Of a stretch of DNA of 64,000 nucleotides, positions 33,903 through 46,084 are shown piece by piece (position 1 is the first letter of the stretch; every line of letters begins with the position of its first letter). Origin of the DNA: Prorocentrum cordatum (Eukaryota; Sar; Dinophyceae; Prorocentrales; Prorocentraceae); NCBI GenBank assembly GCA_963575745.1, contig CAUYUJ010020694.1, positions 1-64,000 of the forward strand, read 5' to 3'. A program made the position numbers and the translations under genes. The notes beneath the pieces are model-generated. The model searched no databases. It saw nothing but the letters and a program-made list of their open reading frames with translations, and was not told where the DNA came from.

Positions 33903-34969
33903 CCCGCACCCGGTTGGCCGATGTCCTCTGGCACGGAGGGGCGGGGTCTTGCGGCGGACGCGGGCTTTGGAGGCCCAGGGCTCCTCCCGCGAGCTCTTCC
34001 TCCCGCGTCGCTGCGCGGCGGGCCCAAGCTTGGCGGAGGCCCAGGAGGGCCCCAGGACGGCGAGGACGCCTCCACGAAGGCCCCCCCTCTTCCAGGGCCT
34101 TTTCCCTTGCTTGTGCGGCCTCCTTCTCTTCCCGCCCCCTGGAAGCCCATCATCTTCGCCTGTCCAACGGAGGTACTTCGGGGGGTGGAGGGGCGGCTCC
34201 GCGCAAGGCGTGTCTAGTCTAGGCCTCCTGGATGGGAGTAGATGGGCTCGGAGGGTCGCGCCGCACCGGCGATGTATCGGCTGTGCGGCCCAGTGTGGAG
34301 CCCGCGTTTCTCCGCCCCGACGTCGCCGATGCATCGGCGATGCTGTGCGATTCTCCGACCCCGTCTACTTCTACGTGGACCCCAGATTGGCAGGCCTCTC
34401 TAGAGCGGCCGGGTGACCGCTGCCCTTGACGGGCCAAAGCGTCGGGTACCCGGCCGGGCGGCTGAGCGGCGGGCCGCGCGAGCCGCGCCGGCAACGACCG
34501 GCTGGTGCGTTTGCCAGTTCTGCTCGGAGGGCACCAGCTATGTCCGAGAGCCGAGAGAGGCACAGTCAAGGCGCTGAAAGAAGGAGCACTTTGGGCTCAG
34601 GATGGGCTGGTTTTTGGGCCGATCCAGACGTGCAAGACTTAAATGGATGGAGTGACTGTTATAGTATTAGACACAAGAGTGTTGTGGAATATGTGTTTGA
34701 GATCAACAGGCTGTTCCCCAGGCCGGGGAACCGATTCGAAGCTGAGGCTCTCCGTGGCTAGAGAAGGCCCTTCGATTTCGGTTCAGCGTTTCTTCTGTCA
34801 AGGCAAGGGGCTACAAGCCACCCCGACCCCCACCATTGGCGTCTGCTGAATTGCCCTGGGCGCTTGCCAAGCAGCCCTGCCCTGTTCGATTCCTCCCTCG
34901 GGTGCGTTTGCTGAGCGGCTTCGCCTGTCGGGGTGCTTGCTCTAAGGGTATATCTATAAACTCTGCTAT

Positions 34970-35058
34970 GGCAGTATATGTGTGTATATATATATATTTA
35001 TATATGTGTATATATATATAGTATGTATATATATATGTATATATATATATGGTATATA
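34970..35058. repeat. TA microsatellite
   Basis: (TA)n with TATGTA variants, immediately upstream of the LINE. Confidence 0.95.
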
Positions 35059-35460
35059 ACACTCTGCGATGGAAGCACGATGGTCGCACGGAAACGCGAT
35101 TTCGTCGGAGGTCCCTCCGGGCTCCTTGGGTTGTCGCCAGGCCCTTCTCCCCCACACCCCTGTCGGCGCCTCCGGCGCCCCGCTCCTGGCGTGCTCCTCG
35201 CGCCGCGGAGGGTCACGAACCGCGAAGCGTACTCATTGTGCGGCCTGGATTCCTCCTCCTCCTCCTCCTCCTCCTCCTCCCTCCCAGCCGTTCTGGCCCA
35301 AGTGTTTGGGCTTGCAACAGCATACTCTTCAGAACGGCCGAGTGCTGTTGCGGGCCGATTTGGCTTTCTGCTCCTCCGGGAGCGCAGTTACGATTATCCA
35401 TATTCTGAAACTCTCGTGGTTCGTTGTCCTGCCGCTCGTGAGCAGCCTCGTTCAGGCAGG

Positions 35461-36720
35461 ATGGCGCCCAATGCGGGAGGTTCGAAACCCATGTCGAGGA
35501 AGGCCAAGGCAAGGGCCCTTCTCGCTTCGGCATGGTGCTGCAAGAAGTGTAAGCATCCTGTCAGCGGGCTCCCCTGGTGGAACCATGGCGACGCCTCGAA
35601 ATGCACCAAGTGCAACTTGGCCAAAGGTGTCGCCTTTCTCTGCCCGAGGTCTTCTTCTTCTGGACCCTCAGTTCGAGCGGATGGCAAGGGCGCCGCTGCC
35701 AGCAAGTTCGCTTCGTCGCCTTGGCACCGCTCCGCCATGGCGAAGTTGGAGCACGAGCTGGTGGAGACTCGCGCGCGCCTTGCGCAGCTCGAGGCTGGAG
35801 GTGGGAAGGACAAAGACGCGATGGACTTGGATGAGCCTGATGATGGATCTGCTGCGGCTGCGGAGGTGCAGCGGCGTCGCATTCGCATCGAGTGCATCGA
35901 CGACAGCCTCGCGCGCATCAAGGACTCGTCGGAGCCGTGCTTTGTGCAGCTCCGCAAGGAGCTGGAGGCTGAGCGCGCCGGACTGCGCGCGGAGCTGGCA
36001 GAGTCTCGGCCCATTGGCACTCGCCTCCGGGACCTGTCGCAGAAGCAGCTCAAGGTCGAGCGGCGCCAGAAGGCCCAGGCCGAAGCTCTCGAGAAGCTCG
36101 AGTCCCAGTGCACGGAGATCCAGCAGAAGCGGGACGAGCAGAAGCAGGCGCTGGCTGCCACCGAGGCCGAGCTACAAGAGCTCCGGCGTGAGCAAATGCG
36201 CCTGGCCGCCTCGGCCCCCACGCCGACGGAAGGAGCCAAAGGCGACGACGTCGTGCCGGGCCTGGGCGTCACCGCGGACCAGCTGGGCGCGCTGCTCCAG
36301 GAGCTCGGAGATGATGGCCGTGTCAAGGCCAAGCTCGAGGCCGCCATTTCGGACATCCGAGCTTTGGATGCCGACAAGAAGGAGAAGGCTCGCGCCGCCA
36401 AGGAGGCGGCTGCCAAGGCTGAGGCCGAGGCTGCGCGCGAGCCCGCCGCAGGGGCTCCTGATGGGCCTGCTGCTGCACAGGCTCATGTCCCTCCTGCTGG
36501 CCGTCCCCCTGCTGCTGCTGCACCTCCTGGTGGACAGCTTGGTGCGGACGACTTCATGCCCGACGATGTCGACGTGGAGCAGCTCAGGCAGTTCATCGAG
36601 GGGCTTGGCGCCACCCCCTCCGAGGACGAGGCGGAGCTCCGCGCCCAGTACAAGCGGCAGCGGGAGCACATCCTGGCCAGCTTGGCGGGCGAGGCCAAGA
36701 AGAAGATGCGGATGGCCTAG
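35461..36720 (+). CDS. LINE ORF1 protein: zinc ribbon plus coiled coil
   Basis: Start chosen at MAPNAGGSKP because upstream codons only translate microsatellite and leader. The product is 419 residues. Residues 27-51 form a C-x2-C-x17-C-x2-C zinc-ribbon-like motif (CKKC...CTKC). Residues of about 95-250 are charged and heptad-like (KLEHELVETRARLAQLE, LEKLESQCTEIQQKRDEQKQ), a probable coiled coil for self-association. An Ala/Pro-rich linker follows and then a basic C terminus (AKKKMRMA). ORF1 proteins of LINEs bind the element RNA and form ribonucleoprotein particles; that role is inferred from position and architecture. It ends with TAG at 36718, 97 nt before the first ORF2 methionine and in a different frame. 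Confidence 0.8.
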   Translation: MAPNAGGSKPMSRKAKARALLASAWCCKKCKHPVSGLPWWNHGDASKCTKCNLAKGVAFLCPRSSSSGPSVRADGKGAAASKFASSPWHRSAMAKLEHELVETRARLAQLEAGGGKDKDAMDLDEPDDGSAAAAEVQRRRIRIECIDDSLARIKDSSEPCFVQLRKELEAERAGLRAELAESRPIGTRLRDLSQKQLKVERRQKAQAEALEKLESQCTEIQQKRDEQKQALAATEAELQELRREQMRLAASAPTPTEGAKGDDVVPGLGVTADQLGALLQELGDDGRVKAKLEAAISDIRALDADKKEKARAAKEAAAKAEAEAAREPAAGAPDGPAAAQAHVPPAGRPPAAAAPPGGQLGADDFMPDDVDVEQLRQFIEGLGATPSEDEAELRAQYKRQREHILASLAGEAKKKMRMA

Positions 36721-36817
36721 CCGTTGGGCGCTGCGCTGGCTGGTGCTTCTCGACAGCTGGGCGGTGGCGCAGGCTGGGGGACCCCCTGGCGCTTCTCCTG
36801 CTGCGCCCTTGCTGGGT

Positions 36818-39800
36818 ATGGGGCCTAGCAGCTTTGGGCAGCAGGCTAGCGTTGGCCCTGCCGATGGTGTTTTGCATGGTCGGCCAGGGGTTCAGGGAAT
36901 GCGGTACTTGAAGCCGAGGCCGCCTACTGACAGGAGCTCTTCCAAGGTGTCGGGGCAGGTGGTCACTGCCAACATCTCTGATGGGAAACAGCTCGTGCAG
37001 TACCTTGCCGTCTGCCAGGCCACGGTGCTCGCGGCGCAAGAGCATAAGGCTGATGACGCCCGCCTTCCGGATATCCAGAGGCGAGCCGCTGACAAAGGCT
37101 GGTCTGGAGTCTGGTCGGCCGCCGTCGTAACGGACAAGGGCGGCACCAGCGGCGGGCTGGCTGTGCTTACGCGTGGCAGGGCCATGGTCACCGCCCCGCC
37201 GTGCCGGAGTGACCCGTGCATCTATCCTGGCAGGGCCATGGCTGCCCGAGTGCATTGGGGACTCCCGGGAGGTATTGTGATCATCACGGTGTACTTGGTG
37301 GTGGGAGAGGGCCTCTCGCCCACCAACATGGCCATCCTCCACGACGTCGGCTGTTACGCGGCTGAGCTCAATGCGCGCGGTTTTGCTTGGCTCATCTGTG
37401 GGGACTTCAATTTGGAGTACGAGGAGCTTGGCGACTTGAGCTGGCTGCACTCTCTGGGCGGCGTGGCGCTCAGGACCCAGGCAACTACGTGTCGTCAGGC
37501 AATGCCGGGGACGCGCATTGACATGTTCATGATATCGGAGGCCTTGTCACGTCGAATTGAGCCTCCTTACGTCTTGGAGGACACCGGCACTTTCCCCCAT
37601 GTGCCTGTGGTGCTGCCGCTCCGAGGGCAGGAGCGGGACATGTGGGTACGCCAGCTGGCCGCTCCCAGGGCGGTCCCGCGCGGACCCGTCATTGGCTGCT
37701 CGCGCTACCCTGGTGAATGGGACGGCGCCCTGCACTCCATCAGGCAGGCGTGTGATGCCCGCACGTTGCAGGTCGCATGGGACGACGTCATCGCTGCCCT
37801 GGAGGAGGAGCTTCTTGAGCGGCACGATAAGGTGGGGCCTGCTGATGATGTGTTTCGCGGTTCTGCTGGAGCTGTCCATTACCGTTGGTCTCATATGGAG
37901 GCGACTGCTCCGCACAGGCTCCCCTGCCACTCAGCAGTGGAGCATGGCTGGGCGGTGGCGGCCCGCTGGGCCCGGCATGTGCGCAGCGCGCGCCAGGCCA
38001 TTCGCCATCAGGCCACGATGCTTGTCGCCGACCTCGGCCTGGTCATGGAGTCTCCTCTGGCGGTCACCAAGCTGGCGCAGCTGGTTCTCGAGTTCGAGCG
38101 TTGGCTGCAGCGCATCGACAAGGCGACAGTGCTGCTGGCCATCGATGCCTGGGTGGCCACGTGGTTTCAGTCGGGCTTCAAGCTGCTGACAGACCCACAC
38201 TTTGATGATGCCGTCGACGCCATCTTGGCTCGGGCCGAGGAGGTCCTTGACGCCTACGGCAAGAAGGAGTTGGAAGGTTGGCGAGCCTGGGCAGCCAGCT
38301 CCTTTGACAAGGGGGCTGGCAAGGCTCATCGGTACACCAAGGCGAAGGCAGCCCAGGAGATTTTCGACTGGGGGAACCTGCACAATGATTTAGCCCAGCC
38401 CTTCGTCATGGCCGACAAGTCCATGCGCTTCTGGGATCAAATCTGGAGTTTGCATGGCCAAGATGCAGTTCGTCTGCCCCGCCAGGCTGCTATGTGGCCG
38501 GAGCTTCCGGAGATCACAGTCGACATGATGCGTGCGGCGACGTTGTCGTTTCCTTGGCACACGGGTGTTGGTCAATTTCAGTTCTCGCCTCGCAGCCTTT
38601 GGTATGTGTCTGATATTGGTTTATTTGTCCTCGGCCAGCTGTTCATGACTTGTGAGCGTTTGTGCCAGTGGCCGAGCGAGAGGATCGTCACCCAGATGGT
38701 CAGACTGCCCAAGGAGTCGGGGGGCAGTCGGCTTATCGCGCTGCTGCACACGCTCCTGCGCATCTGGGGGCGGGTGCGCAGGCCCTTGGCTGCGGCCTGG
38801 CAGTCGGAGCATCAGGCCGACGCCTTCTGGGGCACAGGTGCTGGTCGGTCGTCTTGCGACTGCGCCTTCGATCTCAACATGGAGGCAGAGATCGGGCACG
38901 AGCTGAACGAGGACGTGGTCAACGCTTTCTTGGACATGCTGAAATGCTACGAGACGGTGAGGCTGGACGCTCTGATGGATGAAGCCATCCATGTTGGCTT
39001 TCCCCCCCGGCTGTGCTGGATGGCGGTGCAGACGTACGTCCAGCCTCGCCTCATCAAGGCCTATGGTGGCTTGTCCTACGCAGTGGTCTCCTTGCAAGGC
39101 ATCTTGGCAGGGTGTTCATTGGCTACGACACTGCTCATGGTCCTCCTGTTCCGTAGTATGCGCAGCACGGTGCATGTTTTTAAGAATGTCACGCCCAGAG
39201 CGCTGATTGATGATATCAGCTTCCAGTGGGTTGGACATCGGGCTCTGGGGCTGCGGCGGGAGGGGAGGGATCCAATCCGCGAGCTGCATGCCGCCATCCG
39301 CGCCTTTGTCGCTTCTGTGAAGCCCCTAGGGCTGATGGTACAGTTCCCCAAGTGTGGCTTTGTAGCCAGCACCGCTCGTGCCAGGAAGCGTTTTGCTAGT
39401 TTTGCTGGTCTTTTGAAGCTGGCCTCTAAGAAGGCCATGCGCAACCTTGGGCATGAACTCCACGGGCCGCGGGTCCAGAGGATCCAGGAGCACTCCCGGG
39501 TTCGCAAAGTCTGTAAGCGCCAGGCCAAGCTGCTCAGTCTCCGCCGCGCGGTCGGAGATCGAGTGGCTGGCCTCTGGCGCACTGGCCTGATGCCATCTGC
39601 GGGGCACGGGGCCGGAGTTTCAGGCGTGTCCGACACGGCGCTTCGCACTCTTCGCACCATGGCGGGGGGGCTCGTGGGGGCGAAGTCGATGTGCTGCCTA
39701 ACTCTTTACTTGGCTACTCAGCCTAGTTTTCGGTACGATCCAATTTTTGATTCGACGACCTTACTGGTATGTCGGTATGCGGCTTGGATTTGGCAGCAGC

Positions 39801-41977
39801 GCGTCAGCCCCAGTAGGCTTCGGCGAGCTTGGGAATGCATCAAGCAACGATTTTCAAGCCGGGTCTCTTGGGCTGGCGCCCGCGGCCCCATTTCTTCGAC
39901 TTTCATCGCTTTGCTTCGGATTGGGTGGAATATGCTTTCCCCCACCGTGCTGGCTGATGAGACTGGCCGCCAGATAGATCTGCTGCACGTCTGTCCCGCC
40001 GACGTCAAGCGTCATCTTGAGGAAGGGTTGCAGCGCTGGCAGTCGCAGCGTATCCTTGCTTATTTCGCCGATAGTGCTGGCGAATCGTGCTGGCTTCGGG
40101 CGATGCGTGCGGCTGTCTCGAGCATTGCGAATCCTGCGAGGCGCGGTGCTCTGCGAGCTTTGTGGGCCGCTGCTTGCTGGCCGCCTGTGCGTCTCTTTGC
40201 CATCAACAAGCGTGGCGATGACAAATGCTTTGTGTGCAAAGATGCAGTTGGCACGCATGCTCATCAGTGGTTTGGTTGCCCGGGGATGCTGCAGGAGTGC
40301 GACGAACAGGACAGTAGTTTCGTCCCTCCAGAGATCCTCGAACGCAGAGCCGAGATTATTGACCAGCACGCTAATGCCAATGGTGCTGCTGGGGTCGAGT
40401 GTTTCTACCTTTCCTATGGGCTTCCGCCCCTGCCGCCTTTCCCCCCCGACGTCGAGCCGTCCCTCGAAATCTGTGGTTGGGGGGGCTGGTCTGGTACGTG
40501 GGGGAGGCGTATCTTCACGGACGGGTCTGGCCTGGCGTCGGGGGTGGCTGGTCTCACCCGCTGCGGATGGGCCGTTGTGGAGATTTCGGACAGCGGTCTC
40601 CCCCTCCGAGCCCTGTGCGGCCCACTTCCAGGCCGGGTGCAAACAGTACCTCGAGCCGAGTATTATGCTGCGGCTAAGGGACTGGAGGTCGCCGCGAAGC
40701 CCGCCCATGTCATTAGTGATCATTTGTCACTTGTGCGTGCTGGTCAAAACTGGGGGCCTCACAATGAACATGCTTCCTCGGCTCATGCGAGTGTCTGGCG
40801 CAGAGCCCATGCCTTGTACCCCACTGGCCGCCCCACTTTTGAATGGGCCCCTGCCCATAAGAAGCTGGCTGATGTTGTTGCCGACCCCGAGGCTAGCTTC
40901 TTAAACTTTGTGGGCAACAGTTGGGCAGATATGTTCGCCAAGTGGGGGGCTGCCAAGCACGCCGTGGCGGAAGTTTTAGTCGACTACCACAAGCGTAAGC
41001 TGAAGGAGGCGAAAGCCAACGCTAAGGTGTTCGCCTGGATGGTCCAGGTGGTGGCCCAGAAGTCGGCTGCTCTGTGCCATCGGTCCCTCGAGCCAACCTC
41101 GGTGGTAGTTCCACGGCGGCCACTGTCTCCTGTTGTGCAGTTGGTCCAGCATGAGTTTCATGTGAACGCCAGGACTGGGGAGCACCGCTGTGTGCGCTGC
41201 AATATGTTTGCCCGCACTCCCATGTCTCTCAAGTCTTCAAGGCTGCAGGAGTGCCGGCCCACGGCTATCTCTAAGGGGGCGGCGGAACGGTTTTTCTCCC
41301 TCACTCCTGATGTGTACCGCCCCTCTACGTCGGCCGCCGTCGCGCTCGCGATGCAAGCGGCCGACGAGGTTGGCATCGACCCTCAACCTCTTCCCCCCTC
41401 CCTTGATGGTTCGGCGGTGGAGGAGGAGGTCGCCTTTTACAGGGCCCGTGGCCATGAGGCCGAAAGTCACGGGCCCACCATCATTTGTCTCGAGTGCGGG
41501 GCCTATATTGTGGGCCAGGGCAGGAATCCGAAGCTCTTGGATGCCTGCAAGGGCCGCTCCAAAGTCGCCTCGACGAGGGCGAATGAGCGGTCCCAGGTCT
41601 CCCGCACTCTTCGTGGGCTGCACCCGCGAACTGGGGATCCTCTGGGCCTGGATGGCCGTGGCTCGCATGCGGGAGCCAGCGGCTCTGGAGATAAGGCCTC
41701 GTCTCACGATGGGCTTGCTCCTGAAGGGAGCGGGCGTTTGTTAGGTTTCCCCCTTCCTCTGCAGGAGGCGGTGGGCGGTGGGACGGGTGCTGGTGCGTGT
41801 GCGCTTGCTGCCTCGGCGGCGACGTCGTCCTCGTCGTCGGCCGCGCCGCCACCGCCTCCGCCGCCGCTTGCCGTGGGGCGCGGCGGTGCTGGCGAGGGTG
41901 GCCGCGCTCGTGGCCGCGGACGCGGCGCTGGGAGGCGAGGACCGCCCCCGGCAACCCGCCCGGTCAAGAAGTGACCG
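36818..41977 (+). CDS. LINE ORF2 protein: endonuclease, reverse transcriptase, RNase H, zinc motifs
   Basis: About 1,719 residues from the first methionine after ORF1. The frame stays open upstream through ORF1, so the true start is uncertain. Endonuclease/exonuclease/phosphatase-type nuclease: catalytic Glu in QEHK (about 73), GDFN (about 196), GTRID (about 229) and FPHVPVV (about 260). Reverse transcriptase: motif A FLDMLKCYETV (about 704), motif B QGILAGCSLATTL (about 757), motif C ALIDDISFQ (about 795) with the Asp pair kept. Zinc motif CFVCKDAVGTHAHQWFGC (about 1136). RNase H: TDGSG (about 1233), VPRAEYY (about 1279), ISDHLS (about 1300), WAPAHKK and NSWADMFAKWG (about 1345-1370). Two C-x2-C motifs (CVRC, CLEC) and an RGRGRG-rich basic tail follow. 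It would nick target DNA and copy the element RNA there. Confidence 0.9.
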
Positions 41978-42124
41978 ACGGTCAGAATTCGTCCGTGGCG
42001 TCATAACTGTTCCTATGCGTTCTTCCGGGGATGAGGTAGCCGGAACACTTTAAAGTGGCTGTTCGCACCTTTCTGAGGCCCCTGGCCTCATTTCCCCTTC
42101 TTGTTTGTAGGGTGCGTTCGTAAC

Positions 42125-42265
42125 TCGGACGCCCTCCTATTGCCGCGCCTCCTCCTCCCTCCCCCCCTCCTCCCTCCCCCCCTCCTCCCTCCCCCGTCCC
42201 CTCCTCCCCTCCTCCTTCCTTTCCAGCCGCTCCTTCCCGCCTTCACCACCTCCTTCCCGCCTTCA
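42125..42265. repeat. TCC microsatellite
   Basis: (TCC)n with CCCCC interruptions, and a duplicated CCTTCCCGCCTTCACCACC at its end. 42266-42785 has no recognised gene. Confidence 0.9.
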
Positions 42266-42786
42266 CCACCCTCGGGCGCGATCCCGTGGACACGCGCTCG
42301 CACGGATGCGTTCATCGCAGGGCATCCGCGGCAGAAGCGCCCCGTATCCACGACGTCGCGGCCCAGGGGCCCAGCCCGCGAGGCTGTGGACAGGAGTGCG
42401 GAGCGCGGGTTCCAGCGCCGACCCAAGAAATCAGCATGGGCCGCCCGACCGACGGTTCATTCCCAAATAGGGCTTTGCCTGTGTGGTTTGTATTTTTGCC
42501 TCTTCTTCCCGCCCCCCCGCGGCCGCCCGCCTCCCCTTCTCCCGCTCCTGCACGCTGGCCAATTCGCTTTTCGGTGCCCCGGTCTAGCTCTATCCCTGGT
42601 GCGGCCAACTCTGCCTCGCCGCCGACGGAGAAACAACTGTGTGACTTGTCTTCGTTTGTGAAAGAGCCCGTGGGTGCGGGGCCCTCCGTCACAGGCGGCG
42701 CCCCCTGCGTTGCTCGGGGTTCCTTGGCGCTGCTCGGGGCTCCTCGGGATTCCTCGGTTGGAGGCGGCCCTCGGCTTTGCTCGGGG

Positions 42787-43165
42787 TTCCCCGGCGCAGT
42801 GCCAAGCAACGCCAAACAGTGCCAAGCCATTGCAAGCAATGCCAAGCAACAATTCCAGGCACTGCCAAGCAACGCCGCGCAATGCAAAGTACTGCAAATT
42901 CAATACCAAGCAATGCTAAGCAATGTCCAGCAATGCCAAGCAACGGTTCCAAGTAACGGTTCCAAACATTGCTAAGCAACGCCAAACAATGCAAATTAAT
43001 GCAAAGCCAATATCAAACAATATCTCATGCCATGCAATGCCAAGCAATGCCAAACAACGAGCCCGGCAAGGTCAACCAATGCCAAGCAACATCCGCCAAT
43101 GCAAAGCCAATGCCAAGCCCATGCCTAGCAATACCAAGCAATTCCAAGCAATGCTCTGCTCTGCG
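42787..43165. repeat. GCCAAGCAATGCCAAGCAAC array
   Basis: Degenerate 5-, 10- and 11-bp units of CAATGCCAAG over about 380 bp. A short block of the same type lies at 30065-30118. Confidence 0.9.
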
Positions 43166-43415
43166 CTGCTCAGAACTGCTGTGACGTGCTTCGAAGGACG
43201 GCCCATGACTGGGGTCGCGCTGGGTTCCTGTTCTTGTTGGCTGCTTTCTCTGTGCGGCACGCCGGCCCCGGTCGCATCCCATCCTGGGCCCAGGATGGCT
43301 GCACGTGCTGTCCCGGCCGAGCTGGCAGGCCGCATTGATTGCGAGCCTGGGCCCGGGATGGGCTCTCGAGCGGCGGGGCCGCTGCTGCCGTGCAGCCGGT
43401 GCCCTCCTGCTTCTA

Positions 43416-43581
43416 CACCTTAGGCGATGCTTAAGAAAGCTTAAATTTTCGGCCAGAGTCTCGGTTATTCTTAATGTTTCAAGGTAAATCCTAAGGTTTG
43501 AATGGAAATTTTGGGTTTTTATTCAAGTTCTGAGACTCTGAATTTCTTAACCCATGATTTCTTAAGCATTTCGCAGGGTGT
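43416..43581. mobile_element. TA-flanked MITE, 166 bp
   Basis: The left end is CACCTTAGGCGATGCTTAAG. The right end, reverse-complemented, is CACCCTGCGAAATGCTTAAG. Both continue to CAGAGTCTC about 50 bp in. TA abuts both ends (43414-43415, 43582-43583). It is AT-richer than its surroundings and has no coding capacity. Confidence 0.7.
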
Positions 43582-43599
43582 ACGCCCGCCGAGCTTGGC

Positions 43600-44640
43600 T
43601 GCCCTGATGCGCCCATCTCGCAACGTGTCGCGCGTGCCGTGAGCAGAGCGTCCGTGTCAGCACGCTGCGTGTTTTGGCTCGGCGCGTGTCGGCCCACGTT
43701 TCGGCGAGCGTCTCGCGCCGGGCCCGCGTTTTCGGTCTGCGTGCAGAGTTCCGTGCCAACACGCTGCGCGTTGCGGGTCGCGTATCGGGGCAGCTAAAGT
43801 CACCGAAGAGTTCTCTACCACGAATCCCCCCCAGGGTTTCTGGGGGGGGGGTCCTCACCAGTCCCCACGGAGTGTTCCCCCCCCCGGGCCTAAGCCCCGC
43901 GGGCGCCCCATCTCTTATCAGCTTTCAGCAGGGTTGTATTATGATATGATCATCATGGAAGGGTGACTCTTCGAGGGTGTAGTTTCTCAGCTTTTGAGCT
44001 TCGAACTTGTCTCGCCCTGGCGGATCTCAACTGTCCGCTCGCTGCTCGCGGAAAAGGCCACTTCGCAATCAATCCTATAACGCCAAATTCAAGTGATCTC
44101 GAGCCTCCCTACTCCTGTTCCTTCTTGCCTGCCGCATCCTGCTGCCTGCGGTAAAAACCGCCACCGTCCCAGGTTCTATTTGTCGGGATTGCTTTATCGA
44201 GCTCTCGAAGAGGCGAACCATGGTTCTACGGTGTCCCCGCGGGCTTCCTGGGCCCGCAGGGGCGCTGCGGAGTTCTACTGTGGACCCTCGAGGACCGTCT
44301 TCGGCGCGGTATTTCAACTGAGGCCTCCCGAGAAAGCTCGGCGGAACTGTCTTTGGGCGTGGCGCAGCCGTGCCGCTGCACGGCTGTCCAGTGGCCCAGG
44401 GTTTCTCAGGAGGCCTTCTGGGGGGCTTCCCTGGGGGCCTCTCGGGGCCCTTTCAGAGGCCTCTTGGGGGGCCCCTCGGGTCCCCTCTCGGGCGTCTCAC
44501 GTGGGAGCTGCGGCCATCTTGGGCGCGATGGCGGCGCTGGCGGGCGTGCGCCGCAGGCCGCTCGATCGGGGGCGGCCCTCGGGGGGCGCAAGGGTGCTGC
44601 GGCTAGGGTGTGCGCGCGGGTGCTGGCGCCGCCGGGGCGT
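43600..44640. other. Unassigned GC-rich sequence
   Basis: Contains diverged ACACGCTGCGYGTT repeats at 43655-43790 and a short GGCCTCTYGGGG array at 44400-44480. No gene recognised. Confidence 0.5.
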
Positions 44641-45060
44641 GAGACGACGACGTTAACGCCCACGACGGCGATGCCGACGACGGCGGCGGCGAATAGGGTG
44701 GCGACCTCGACGACGTCGACGGCGGCGGCGTCGGCGACGGCGACGGCGCTGTCGCCCGCGGGCTGACGTGTGCCGACGTGTGCTGCGCGTGCACCGTGCA
44801 CTCGGCGTGGGCCGCTCCAGGAGGGGCGCGCCCTCGAGGGCTCGGCGAGGTTGGCATCCCGTCTTCGGCGGAAGGCTTGCGGAAGGCCGGCGGAAGGCTG
44901 GCGGAAGTATGTCGGGGCTCAAGGGTCAGCCAGAGCGCCAGATCTTGCAGGATCCTGCAGAGCCAGGGGCACAGTGACCCGTGTGAGGGCGCATGATCCT
45001 GCAGGGTCCTGCAGGATCTTGCAGCATCCTGCAAAGCCCGATTGACCTGGGCTTGCCTTA
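44640..45060. repeat. GACGGCG, GGAAGGC and GATCCTGCAG short repeats
   Basis: (GACGACGGCG)n at 44645-44760, GCGGAAGGC repeats at 44865-44905, and palindromic GATCCTGCAG units at 44940-45035. 45061-45640 has no recognised gene. Confidence 0.7.
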
Positions 45061-45639
45061 GTTCGTGCACCCAGGTCAGTGCGTCTCCGAGTAACGCGGG
45101 GGCGGTTCCGCCGACGGAAGCTGGCGGAAAGAAAAGATGTACTCCAAGAGATGCGTTGTTTGGGAGACTCGGGCTTTCTGGAAAGGGCCCTCTGCTTCGT
45201 AGGATCAAGATCTACCTCCACTGATGCCTTTCTGTCGTTCTCGTCTTTTAAGCCTTCTCGCGGGCCCTCGTCGCCACCGCTGAATTCTCTCCTCGGAACC
45301 CTGGTCACTACGCACCCCTGGAGAGGTCTGGCGAGTAGCGGTCGGTATCGGCGCCTTCTCTTCTGTTCCCGAGTTCCCGATTTGTGCTGCTTGCCTGCGT
45401 GCAGACCCGGTGAACCACCCTCGAGCATGCCAGTGCCAAGATGCCGCCTTCTGGATTGGCTTCTTGTTCTCCGAACTCCGCGGGGCCGGCCGCGCCGCGG
45501 TGGCAGGCCGCTCCCCCTCCGACCGGTGCCAGCCTTCGTGGCCGAACGGGGCGCGAGGCGAGTCGTGTCGAGTCGAAGTCACCTCTGAATTCGTATTGCG
45601 AAGGCCTTACGGCCAGTGCTGCCGACCCTGAAGGGGGAC

Positions 45640-45678
45640 GACGACGACGACGACGACCGTCGTCGTCATCACCATCAC

Positions 45679-45762
<84 letters not shown>

Positions 45763-46010
45763 TATTATCATCATCAGCATCAGCATTATCATCAGCATAT
45801 CATCGTCGTTGTCATCATCATCATCAGCATCAGTATGGTCGTCGTCATCACCACCATCATCACCACCATCCTCATCATCACCATCCTCCTCCTCCTCCTC
45901 ATCATCATCATCATCATCATCACCATCTTGGCCATCATCACCACCACCATCATCATAGTCATCATCATCATCACCATCGTCGTCATCACCACCATCATCA
46001 TTACTCGAGC
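45640..46010. repeat. CAT/CGT trinucleotide microsatellite
   Basis: (ACG)n then (CAT)n over 370 bp. The poly-His and poly-Ser frames are translations of the repeat. Confidence 0.95.
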
Positions 46011-46084
46011 AGTGAAGTTCGTACGCGGTAAGCCTCTCGCAGCCACGAACCGCGGGGTAAGTATGACGTACGCCAGCGGCCCCT

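Larger units (their letters stand above)
35060..42095 (+). mobile_element. LINE-type non-LTR retrotransposon, both ORFs intact
   Basis: Encodes an ORF1 with a zinc ribbon and coiled coil, and an ORF2 with AP-like endonuclease, reverse transcriptase, RNase H and zinc motifs, without stop codons. The limits are approximate. The 5' side meets a TA microsatellite, and the 3' side has a small hairpin (TGAGGCC-CCT-GGCCTCA, 42074-42090) before a TCC tract. I could not define a target-site duplication or a poly-A tail. Uninterrupted frames over 6.5 kb suggest a recent insertion. Confidence 0.85.

Noticed and set aside
35069-36817. ORF2 frame extending upstream across all of ORF1
   Set aside because: The upstream part is a Leu/Arg/Ser-rich shadow of the coiled-coil ORF1. 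Convincing endonuclease sequence begins only after the ORF1 stop.
45640-46010. Poly-His and poly-Ser frames
   Set aside because: Direct translations of (CAT)n and (TCA)n.
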